Source: Lachnospiraceae bacterium (lineage in GTDB: Bacteria; Bacillota; Clostridia; Lachnospirales; Lachnospiraceae). From it: 50,218 bases of DNA. Below, in pieces: positions 32,827-40,464 of this stretch. A program made the position numbers and the translations under genes. The notes under the pieces were generated by a model, which searched no databases, was not told the origin of the DNA, and saw only the letters and a list, made by a program, of their open reading frames with translations. Every line of letters begins with the position of its first letter. Positions within the stretch are counted from its first letter, which is position 1. The DNA is taken from positions 1-50,218 of the forward strand of contig JAFRZM010000048.1 of NCBI GenBank assembly GCA_017442585.1. Reading direction: 5' to 3'.

Positions 32827-33001
32827 TTAGATAGCCATATAATTCGGAATCATCGCTTGGCGGTGCTGGATTATTAGAGCCAGAATAATCCATTATTACG
32901 GGCGCAGTGAATGCGTAATTGAAGGAAAGTGACTCACAGTCAAGATATGTTAAGATAAATAATAATAGTATCAAGCAGGTTTTAAGCAATGCATTTTTCA
33001 T
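32804..33001 (-). CDS. Exported small peptide, candidate pheromone (locus 3)
   Basis: 65 codons on the minus strand from ATG 33001, with AGGAGG nine bases upstream; an in-frame upstream extension lacks such a site. The N-terminus is an export signal (MKNALLKT, then CLILLLFILTYL). The remaining ~40 residues are polar and Tyr/Ser/Pro/Asp-rich (MDYSGSNNPAPPSDDSELYG) and end in a hydrophobic tail (YLITDSILL). It overlaps the regulator 3' end by 23 bases tail to tail. Location and design match the peptide at 16332-16481, though the sequences are dissimilar, as expected for specific signal peptides. Role as pheromone is inferred. Confidence 0.75.
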   Translation of the reverse strand: MKNALLKTCLILLLFILTYLDCESLSFNYAFTAPVIMDYSGSNNPAPPSDDSELYGYLITDSILL

Positions 33002-33066
33002 AGATGAATGCCTCCTAATAAGATTTGTATAATATAGCAATAACAGAGATGATTATTGTGTGAAAT

Positions 33067-33110
33067 GTCATAAGGGTAGCCATATACATAATAGTGGTTA
33101 CTCTTATGAC
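33067..33110. promoter_or_regulatory. 15-bp hairpin upstream of locus 3 maturase
   Basis: GTCATAAGGGTAGCC (33067-33081) pairs with GGTTACTCTTATGAC (33096-33110) using two G-U pairs and a 14-base loop. It lies between the exported-peptide promoter and the maturase, the same relative place as the 20-bp hairpin of locus 2. No T run follows, so an operator or insulating structure is as likely as a terminator. Confidence 0.5.
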
Positions 33111-33127
33111 GTGTATTGGTAATAATT

Positions 33128-33144
33128 CATATGTTAGTATTTAT
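33128..33144 (+). promoter_or_regulatory. Shared motif before the locus 3 maturase
   Basis: CATATGTTAGTATTTAT closely matches CATATGGTTAGTATTCAT at 30932-30949, in the same orientation upstream of the regulator. Two copies in the two control regions of one locus suggest a binding site for a common factor, possibly the double-HTH regulator. Confidence 0.4.
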
Positions 33145-33173
33145 ACGAAGTAATTCATACGGAGGTAATGGAC

Positions 33174-34484
33174 GTGAAGATTTCGTATTACAATTTTTAT
33201 AAAACAGATGGAGATGGCTGCATTATATATAATTCAAGAACGGGTAATATGGCACGTTTGGATAAGGAACACTATGACAAATTGAATGAATTCATTATCA
33301 ACCATAAAGCGATAGATGATGAACAGTATGAAATTAATCTTAGGCGCGGCGGATTTATTATTGCCGATGATATAGATGAAAGTAAATTGATAGAGTATTA
33401 TGCTCAAAAAGTTAAACATGCAATGGAAATTCTGAATCTGGTTATAGCGCCTACTGCCGATTGTAATTTTAGATGTAAGTATTGTTACGAGAAAGAACAG
33501 CTTGCAATATCTTATATGGATAAGGATGTGGAAGATGCAATAATACGATTACTTGAGTCAAAGATTGACGGTTTGCAAACGTTAAATCTCACGTGGTATG
33601 GTGGAGAACCTTTATTAGCATTAGATACAATAAGGGATTTATCGCGGTTAATTATTAAAATGTGTGATAATAACGGAGTTGTATATGAACCGGGTATTAT
33701 TACCAATGGATATTTGCTGACACCGGAGAGACTTCAGGTATTGTATGATTTAAATATATATAATATACAGATTACGTTAGATGGAGGCAGAGATATACAT
33801 AATGAAAGGCGGCCCTACAAAGACGGAACCGGTACATATGATGTGATCATGACGAATCTTAAGAATTGTAAAGATATTATTCGAGAGGGGATGGTATTAC
33901 GCATTAATACTGATAAGATCAATATTGATAGTGTGGATGATGTTAGGAGAAGGATATCTGAATTGCAGCTGGAAGATAGAATACATATTTATATGGCGAG
34001 GGTTAATACGACAAATGATTGTTATGATAATAATAAGTGCTTTACTTGCGGTGAATTCTCAAAACTAGAGTTGGGATTTGATAAAAATGACTATAAATCT
34101 AAGAAAGTTTTATCAAACAAGTATCCGAAGCCAAAGGCTGTTAATTGCATCGCAGAGATAGAAAACTCAATGGTTATAGGTCCTGATGGCGAGGTTTACA
34201 AGTGCTATGCTGACATAGGAATCAAAGAATATTCTATAGGTAATGTGAAAACCGGTCAAAAGACTATTAATAAGCGATTCCTGGATTTCATGATGTATAA
34301 TCCAACATCTTCTGAAAAGTGCGGGAAATGTAAGTTCATGCCAATATGTATGTCCGGCTGCGCAAGTGAAAGAATTGCCGGTAAAGAGACTTGTACACGA
34401 TATAAATACATTTTGGATGATTTTATAGATATATGGACAGGGTTAAAAGAAGAGGAAAAAAGGAATGCTAAAGAAAGCATATAA
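33174..34484 (+). CDS. Radical SAM/SPASM peptide maturase (locus 3)
   Basis: 436 residues. The cluster motif CNFRCKYC gives Cys97, Cys101 and Cys104, followed by WYGGEP. A SPASM region ends in CGKCKFMPICMSGC with a further Cys in KETCTRYKY; another Cys pair lies in NKCFTCGEF. It is a homologue of the locus 1 maturase over its whole length, including the N-terminal YNSRTG and DKEH segments, so the two probably catalyse the same type of crosslink. I prefer GTG 33174, eight bases after GGAGG; the ATG at 33168 is only two bases from it. The exporter start overlaps its 3' end by 20 bases. Confidence 0.9.
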   Translation: MKISYYNFYKTDGDGCIIYNSRTGNMARLDKEHYDKLNEFIINHKAIDDEQYEINLRRGGFIIADDIDESKLIEYYAQKVKHAMEILNLVIAPTADCNFRCKYCYEKEQLAISYMDKDVEDAIIRLLESKIDGLQTLNLTWYGGEPLLALDTIRDLSRLIIKMCDNNGVVYEPGIITNGYLLTPERLQVLYDLNIYNIQITLDGGRDIHNERRPYKDGTGTYDVIMTNLKNCKDIIREGMVLRINTDKINIDSVDDVRRRISELQLEDRIHIYMARVNTTNDCYDNNKCFTCGEFSKLELGFDKNDYKSKKVLSNKYPKPKAVNCIAEIENSMVIGPDGEVYKCYADIGIKEYSIGNVKTGQKTINKRFLDFMMYNPTSSEKCGKCKFMPICMSGCASERIAGKETCTRYKYILDDFIDIWTGLKEEEKRNAKESI

Positions 34485-36123
34485 TTATGTATCACTGTTG
34501 AAACGACCGATTAAGGATAACAAGAACCGTATGATAATATATGCGGTGTTGTCTATGATGGTGAGTATATGTTCTATTGTAGAGCCGTATGTGTTCGGAG
34601 GTTTTTTGGACAATCTGCTGACTGTAAGAAAAATACGTTTTATCGTTATATATAGCGTGGCCTTTGCGAGCATTAAACTTATGGGAATAGGTTTGGATTT
34701 TTGCATGAGTATATTATTGACGAAGCTTGATGCAAATATAGTTATGGAGTATGAAGCAGATATTCTTGAGCACGTTCAGAACCTTCCGTTGGCCTTTATT
34801 CAGAAGAAAGATACATCCGAATTTATTGATAAGATAAATAATGATGTAAAAGCGATGACATCTTTTTTGCTGAATACAATAATAGGTATATTTGGTACGT
34901 TAGTATCGACAATAATAGCAATGATATATGTGCTTAAAACTGATTACCTTTTTGCTGTATGCATTTTTATGATGTTTCCTTTGATGTATCTTATTTATAA
35001 GATGTTTGAGAAAAGGCTTTATATAGTAATGAGAGAAACAGCTGATTCACGTACTAAGTTTTTTGCTGCGCTTGAGGAAGAATTATTTAATATAAAATAC
35101 ATTAAAGTTCAGAGTGCCAGTAAAGTTTTAAAGAATCGCTTCTTAAAAGCAGGACTCATGACAAGAGATAAGAATATACGAAGAGAAAAGGCAACAAGCG
35201 GATTTGAGATTGTTAGTTCCAATATGGATCTTATGGCAAAAGTCGCTTTGTTTTTCTATGGTGGATATAAAATCTCTGAAGGAGAGATGACGATAGGTAC
35301 ACTTGTCATTCTTATGTCTTATGTTCCGATGATAATGAACGGACTTATGTCTTTTGCAAATGCGGGTAAAAAGGTGCAGGAATGTGGTGCATACTATGAC
35401 CGCTTAAAGGAGATAGAGGATGTTGAAGAGGACAGGAATGGTAAGATTAATATAGACAGAATTAATAGAATTGATATTAAAGGCCTTTCTTTTCAATATG
35501 ATGATAGGCAGATATTCGACGATTTTGATTATTCATTTGAGAAAGGCAGGATTTATGTGCTTAACGGAGTGAACGGTGCGGGGAAAACAACTCTTGCCAA
35601 TCTCCTTCTGGGAATGAACATTAATGATTACCAAGGTGATATAAGCTATAACGGAATATCAATAAGAGAGCTGTATATGCGTTTTTTGAGACGACAGGTA
35701 ATAGGAGTGGCAGAACAGGAGCCTTCACTTTTGAAAGGAAGTATAGAATACAATATAACTTATAATAATACTGAAAACCATGGTGCATCCATAGCTGAAA
35801 TGATAGATGCCGTAGGCTTCAAAGAATTGATCAATGACCTTGAAAACGGAATGAAAACAGAGATTATTTCGGATGGCGATAATCTGTCAGGAGGCCAGAA
35901 ACAGAAGGTTTCAATACTTCGAGCACTGAATAAAAATGCAAGTCTTCTTGTCTTTGATGAGCCGACTTCAGCGCTTGATGCCGGAACTAAAGAAAAATTT
36001 ATCAGTTATCTTAGAAGTAAAAAAGACGATTGTATAATAATAATTATTACCCATGATCCTTTTGTTGTGAACAATGCGGATGTAATCGTAACTGTTGAAC
36101 GTTTTAAATGTGAAGGGATATGA
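34465..36123 (+). CDS. ABC exporter half-transporter, first of a pair (locus 3)
   Basis: 552 residues: an ABC exporter membrane domain (IYAVLSMMVSICSIVEPYVFG; two segments around 140-190; others to about 300), then an ATPase with Walker A GVNGAGKTT, signature LSGGQKQKVSILRA and Walker B LLVFDEPTSALD. No peptidase domain. It is a clear paralogue of the next gene (shared SIVEPY, EEELFNIKYIKVQSA/EDELFDIKYIKLQSA), so they arose by tandem duplication and probably act as a heterodimer. AGGAAAAAAGG precedes the ATG, which overlaps the maturase. Confidence 0.87.
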   Translation: MLKKAYNYVSLLKRPIKDNKNRMIIYAVLSMMVSICSIVEPYVFGGFLDNLLTVRKIRFIVIYSVAFASIKLMGIGLDFCMSILLTKLDANIVMEYEADILEHVQNLPLAFIQKKDTSEFIDKINNDVKAMTSFLLNTIIGIFGTLVSTIIAMIYVLKTDYLFAVCIFMMFPLMYLIYKMFEKRLYIVMRETADSRTKFFAALEEELFNIKYIKVQSASKVLKNRFLKAGLMTRDKNIRREKATSGFEIVSSNMDLMAKVALFFYGGYKISEGEMTIGTLVILMSYVPMIMNGLMSFANAGKKVQECGAYYDRLKEIEDVEEDRNGKINIDRINRIDIKGLSFQYDDRQIFDDFDYSFEKGRIYVLNGVNGAGKTTLANLLLGMNINDYQGDISYNGISIRELYMRFLRRQVIGVAEQEPSLLKGSIEYNITYNNTENHGASIAEMIDAVGFKELINDLENGMKTEIISDGDNLSGGQKQKVSILRALNKNASLLVFDEPTSALDAGTKEKFISYLRSKKDDCIIIIITHDPFVVNNADVIVTVERFKCEGI

Positions 36124-36124
36124 A

Positions 36125-37768
36125 ATGAAGAGTTTTTTAAAGTATATGGGAGTTTTTAAAAGGCAATTCAAAAAATATCGTGGAGAGACGATTGCTTATA
36201 CTGTTATGGCAACAGCTTTATATTTGTTATCAATAGTTGAACCATATCTTTTGGGCAGTTTTATAGATATGTTGTTAATTAATAAAACTCTGAAATTTAT
36301 AGTTGTGTATAGTAGTATTTATTTAGGTGTAAAATTGATGAGTTGCATCTGTAACTATTGTGTAAAAGTCATCGGAACGGGCACTCAATGTGATATCAGC
36401 AGAGAATATGAAGCAGAAATGCTGGAGCATCTGCAATTTATTCCGATTTCATATCATCGGAAGAACGGGAGCTCACAGTTTGTTTTTAAAATGAATGGTG
36501 ACGTTCAGTTACTATCGCTTTTTATAATCAATACATTTATAACATTGTTTGGAACGGCTGCAATGCTGATAGCTTCGGCTTTGTATATTGGTATTAAGGA
36601 TTATAAGTTTGGAATTATTGTACTGATTCTTTTTCCGATTGCTTATTTTATCTACAATATGTTTAAAAAACGGTTGAATAAGGTTATGCAGGATGCTGTT
36701 AATCTGCATACGGCACATTTCGAGGCTCTCGAGGATGAATTATTTGATATTAAGTATATTAAGCTGCAGAGTGCAGGCAATGTATTACGGAGGCGTTTTT
36801 TAGACGCCGCGAAAGCCTATAGAGATGCTGAGATTGGAGAATCTAAGATTTTGAACGTATACGAAGCAATAGGTAAAAATATGGATCTTGTCGCAAAGAT
36901 TATACTGTTTTTTTATGGCGGTTTTAAAATTTTAAATGGTGATATGTCGGTCGGGGTATTTGTTATCATTGCTTCATACTTACCGAATGTAATGAACGGA
37001 TTGGTATATGTTTTGAATTTTGGAAAGGATCTTCAACAGTGTGAAGTATTTTATGAACGCCTTCGTGAGCTGTGGGATATTGAAGAAGATGTAAACGGAA
37101 CCGAGAATTTTACGAGAATTGATAAAATAGAGCTTAAGAATGTAACGTTTGGTTATGGAAATAAGGATATAATTAAGAATTTTAGCTATACTTTTAAAAA
37201 TAACAAGATCTATGCTATAGAAGGCGAGAATGGTGCGGGAAAGAGTACTCTTCTGGATCTGATTTTGGGAATCAACATAAATGAGTATACCGGTGAAATA
37301 GAGTATAATGGTAAGTCTATAAAAGAACTTGATATGCGGGAATTGAGACGTAATAATATCGGGGTAGTGGAACAGGAGCCGGTTTTGATGGCAGACAGTA
37401 TTCGGTATAATATTGTTTATAATAGCAAAGAGCGCTCAGAGCAGGAATTAAAGCAGTGCATAGAAAGCGTGAATCTGGATGATTACATTAATGAAACTGA
37501 TAAAGGACTTGAAACTGTAATTAATTCTGAATCAACAAATCTTTCGGGTGGACAAAAGCAAAAGATAGCTCTTGCACGTGCAATATATAAGGACGCGAGT
37601 CTTCTTATACTGGATGAGCCGACTTCCGCACTTGATATGAGGACAAAAGAAAAGCTTGCAGAGTTGCTTAAAACAATAAAAGAAGGCAAGATCATTATAA
37701 TGATTACGCATGATAAAGAGTTCAAATCAATCGCTGATGAAATTGTTCATTTAGATGCGATTGCATAG
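36125..37768 (+). CDS. ABC exporter half-transporter, second of a pair (locus 3)
   Basis: 547 residues with the same membrane plus ATPase plan: Walker A GENGAGKST, signature LSGGQKQKIALARA, Walker B LLILDEPTSALD, H-loop ITHD. The catalytic motifs look intact in both partners, so neither site is obviously degenerate. ATG 36125 starts one base after the previous stop, with GAAGGGAT upstream. Locus 3 thus has two exporter genes where loci 1 and 2 have one. Confidence 0.87.
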   Translation: MKSFLKYMGVFKRQFKKYRGETIAYTVMATALYLLSIVEPYLLGSFIDMLLINKTLKFIVVYSSIYLGVKLMSCICNYCVKVIGTGTQCDISREYEAEMLEHLQFIPISYHRKNGSSQFVFKMNGDVQLLSLFIINTFITLFGTAAMLIASALYIGIKDYKFGIIVLILFPIAYFIYNMFKKRLNKVMQDAVNLHTAHFEALEDELFDIKYIKLQSAGNVLRRRFLDAAKAYRDAEIGESKILNVYEAIGKNMDLVAKIILFFYGGFKILNGDMSVGVFVIIASYLPNVMNGLVYVLNFGKDLQQCEVFYERLRELWDIEEDVNGTENFTRIDKIELKNVTFGYGNKDIIKNFSYTFKNNKIYAIEGENGAGKSTLLDLILGININEYTGEIEYNGKSIKELDMRELRRNNIGVVEQEPVLMADSIRYNIVYNSKERSEQELKQCIESVNLDDYINETDKGLETVINSESTNLSGGQKQKIALARAIYKDASLLILDEPTSALDMRTKEKLAELLKTIKEGKIIIMITHDKEFKSIADEIVHLDAIA

Positions 37769-37775
37769 ATAAGAC

Positions 37776-38207
37776 TTATATTACCTGCATTCCGCCATAC
37801 TTACGAATCTTTAGTATATTGCAGCTTCCTTCTCCGTATAGCGAATTCATATATTCGCAGTACCCCCTGGCGGCATCAATCTTGACATACGCCTGAATCG
37901 TGCCTGCGAAGCCGCCGCCTTGAATACGGGCAACGCAGTCATCCTTAAGATAGAGCTTTGAAGCAGCTAAGGCTACGGATATGCCCTGAACCTTCGGATT
38001 AGAAGCGGAATAGATGCTCTGTAAGCACTTAAACGAAGAATCCTCCGCTTCATTCTCGATATTAAGAAAAGTATCAATATCACCTGACTTGAGCACCTCA
38101 ATGGCACGACGAACGCGACGATTCTCGGTTACGTAGTGAATAACGCGAAGAGCTGCACGGTTGCCTCTTGGCAACTGCTTAATTTTTTTGTCTTTTAAAA
38201 GTACTAC
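37776..38207 (-). pseudogene. galK: Galactokinase C-terminal remnant
   Basis: About 144 codons on the minus strand match only the C-terminal third of galactokinase: HYVTENRRVRRAIEVLKSGD, ASNPKVQGISVALAASKLYL, the GHMP motif ARIQGGGFAGTIQAYV and the end SCNILKIRKYGGMQVI. The N-terminal GalK signature and ATP-binding GLSSSA motif are absent. Galactokinase-like sequence (LKDKKIKQLPRGNRAAL) runs back in frame to the stop codon of glmS, with no start codon or ribosome binding site of its own except a TTG at 38174. A deletion that removed the 5' two thirds and brought glmS next to it explains this best. Confidence 0.8.
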
Positions 38208-40040
38208 TTATTCAACCGTAACAGATTTTGCAAGGTTTCTTGGATGGTCTACATCGAATCCTTTTCCTACGGATACATAGTAACCAAATAACTGGAGTGG
38301 GATTATCGCGAGCGAATTTGTAAAGTACTTATTCGTCTGTGGTATGTAGATTACGTAATCTGCAATCTTTTCGATATCTTCATGTCCCATTGTTGTAACC
38401 GCAAGTATAAAAGCTCCACGGGTCTTACATTCTACGATATTTGATACTGTCTTTGCGTAGACATTTTCCTGTGTTGCAACGGCACCGACAAGCGTTCCTT
38501 CTTCAATAAGGGAAATCGTTCCGTGTTTTAATTCACCGGCAGCGTATGCTTCTGAATGAATGTAGGATATTTCCTTTAATTTCAAAGAGCCTTCCATTGA
38601 AATCGCATAATCGATTCCGCGTCCTATAAAGAATACATCCTTTGCCGCAACGAAACGAGTTGCAAATTTCTGTATACGCTCTTTGTTACCGAGAAGCATT
38701 TCAATCTGTTCAGGAAGTTTCTTTAAGTCTTTGATAAGTGCTCTTGTCTCATCTTCCGAAAGAAGACCGCGTACATCTGCGAATTTCATGGCAAGTAAGT
38801 AAAGTGCGATTAACTGTGCTGAGTATGCCTTTGTCGTAGCAACGGAAATTTCCGGTCCTGCCCAGGTATACATAACTTTCTCTGCTTCACGGGCTATGGA
38901 AGAACCAACTACGTTAACAATTGCGAGAGTCATATTGCCCATGGCACGAGCCATACGTACGGCTTCCTTTGTATCGGCGGTTTCACCTGACTGTGATACT
39001 GCGATGACAAGTTCGTTCTCTGAAAGAATAGGATTTCTGTATCTAAACTCTGACGCGATATCAACTTCTACAGGGATACGTGCCATTTCTTCGAATACAT
39101 ACTTTGCGGTAACGCCTGTATGATATGCGCTTCCGCAAGCAACTATACGGATGCGCTTAATGGCCTTTATTTCTTCGTCCGTCATACCGAGTTCTTCGAT
39201 TACGACTTTATCGTCCTTGATACGAGGATTTAATGTATCACGAACGGTTTTCGGCTCTTCGTGAATTTCCTTTATCATGAAGTGGTCGTATCCACCCTTT
39301 TCGGCAGCGTCGACATCCCAGTCGATGGTTTTTGATTCTTTTTTTATCGGCTGTCCGTCAACGTCGAAGAATTCTATTGAATCCTTAGAAAGAGATGCGA
39401 TCTCCTCGTTTTCTATAAAGTAAACTTCGCGAGTATACTTTAAAACTGCCGGAACATCGGATGCGATGAGGTTTCCGTCTTTACCCTTACCAACGATTAA
39501 AGGGCTATCTTTTCTTACTGAATAAATCTTATCCGGATGATCTGCAAAGATGATACCCAATGCATAGGCACCCTCTACACGGTGCATAACCTTTGTTACG
39601 CAAGTAAGAGGGTCATTGCCCTTCTTATAATAAGAATCAAGAAGCTGAGCTACAACCTCTGTGTCTGTCTGAGATCTGAATTCATATCCTTTGCCAATAA
39701 GCTTTTCTTTTAATTTGGCATAGTTCTCAATGATTCCGTTGTGAACTACCGCAATTGTTCCGTCCGTATTCATATGCGGATGAGCGTTTGCTTCATTCGG
39801 TTCGCCGTGCGTAGCCCAGCGAGTATGTCCTATACCGACAGTACCTTTAAGTTCTGCGCCGTCGTGTGTTTTCTCGCATAAAAGACGAAGGCGTCCTTTG
39901 GCTTTTTCAAACTGTATTTTCTGTCCGTCAAAGACAGCCATACCTGCTGAGTCATAACCTCTGTATTCGAGTTTTGAAAGTCCGTCCAAAAGTATCGGCG
40001 CTGCCTGCGCTGTACCTACGTAACCTACTATTCCACACAT
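38208..40040 (-). CDS. glmS: Glutamine-fructose-6-phosphate aminotransferase
   Basis: 610 residues, full length. MCGIVGYVG puts the nucleophile Cys at position 2 (position 1 after Met removal) for the glutaminase half (GHTRWATHGEPNEANAHPH, NGIIENY). Two SIS domains follow (ACGSAYHTGVTAKYVFEEMA, SQSGETADTKEAVRMA, HGTISLIEEG) and the end DHPRNLAKSVTVE. It makes glucosamine-6-phosphate for the cell wall. The leader (40041-40140) has a small AAGGTCGCTTTGACCTT hairpin, but I see no glmS ribozyme core. AGGAGAC precedes the start. Confidence 0.97.
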   Translation of the reverse strand: MCGIVGYVGTAQAAPILLDGLSKLEYRGYDSAGMAVFDGQKIQFEKAKGRLRLLCEKTHDGAELKGTVGIGHTRWATHGEPNEANAHPHMNTDGTIAVVHNGIIENYAKLKEKLIGKGYEFRSQTDTEVVAQLLDSYYKKGNDPLTCVTKVMHRVEGAYALGIIFADHPDKIYSVRKDSPLIVGKGKDGNLIASDVPAVLKYTREVYFIENEEIASLSKDSIEFFDVDGQPIKKESKTIDWDVDAAEKGGYDHFMIKEIHEEPKTVRDTLNPRIKDDKVVIEELGMTDEEIKAIKRIRIVACGSAYHTGVTAKYVFEEMARIPVEVDIASEFRYRNPILSENELVIAVSQSGETADTKEAVRMARAMGNMTLAIVNVVGSSIAREAEKVMYTWAGPEISVATTKAYSAQLIALYLLAMKFADVRGLLSEDETRALIKDLKKLPEQIEMLLGNKERIQKFATRFVAAKDVFFIGRGIDYAISMEGSLKLKEISYIHSEAYAAGELKHGTISLIEEGTLVGAVATQENVYAKTVSNIVECKTRGAFILAVTTMGHEDIEKIADYVIYIPQTNKYFTNSLAIIPLQLFGYYVSVGKGFDVDHPRNLAKSVTVE

Positions 40041-40217
40041 AATGAATGTCTCCTGTATATAAAAATTGATGTAACTATCGTATTAACGAAAAGGTCAAAG
40101 CGACCTTCTCCGATAACTGTATATTAGCACAATCGAAACTGATAGTAAATTGCATAAATTGATGAAGTTAATCTTGATTATTCTTAAACTTTCGGCTATA
40201 CTAACTAGGTGACTTTT
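40041..40217. promoter_or_regulatory. Intergenic region of glmS and tRNA-Ser, with tRNA promoter
   Basis: On the plus strand TTGATT (40174-40179) and TATACT (40197-40202), 17 bases apart, form the tRNA promoter. On the minus strand the glmS leader carries a short hairpin near 40090-40110 and a possible TATACA/TAATAT -10. Nothing else was recognised. Confidence 0.7.
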
Positions 40218-40305
40218 GGAGACGTATCGAAGTGGTCATAACGAGACTGACTCGAAATCAGTTTGTCGGGTTCCCGGCACATGGGTTCGAATCCCATCGT
40301 CTCCG
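40218..40305 (+). tRNA. tRNA-Ser (anticodon CGA)
   Basis: The acceptor arms GGAGACG (40218-40224) and CGTCTCC (40298-40304) pair, with discriminator G at 40305. The anticodon stem ACTGA/TCAGT encloses loop CTCGAAA, anticodon CGA, reading UCG. A long variable arm (GTCGGGTTCCCGGCAC) identifies the serine type, and GGGTTCGAATCCC is the T arm. CCA is not encoded. Confidence 0.96.
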
Positions 40306-40312
40306 TTACCTT

Positions 40313-40342
40313 AAGCGCCTGTCGTAAGACAGGCGCTTTTCA
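40313..40342 (+). terminator. Terminator after tRNA-Ser
   Basis: AAGCGCCTGTC (40313-40323) and GACAGGCGCTT (40328-40338) form a perfect 11-bp stem with loop GTAA, followed by TTC. Confidence 0.93.
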
Positions 40343-40464
40343 TATGATAGAGCGATTAAATGACGACCGCGCGTTTTGTAAAGGTTAAAATAGTGTGACG
40401 TTTATTGACTTTATACCGCAAATAATAGATTATAAAATGTAAGACTAACTATCGGAGCACTTTG

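Noticed and set aside
40041-40140. glmS ribozyme upstream of glmS
   Set aside because: The leader is short and shows only a small hairpin; the conserved ribozyme core was not recognised.
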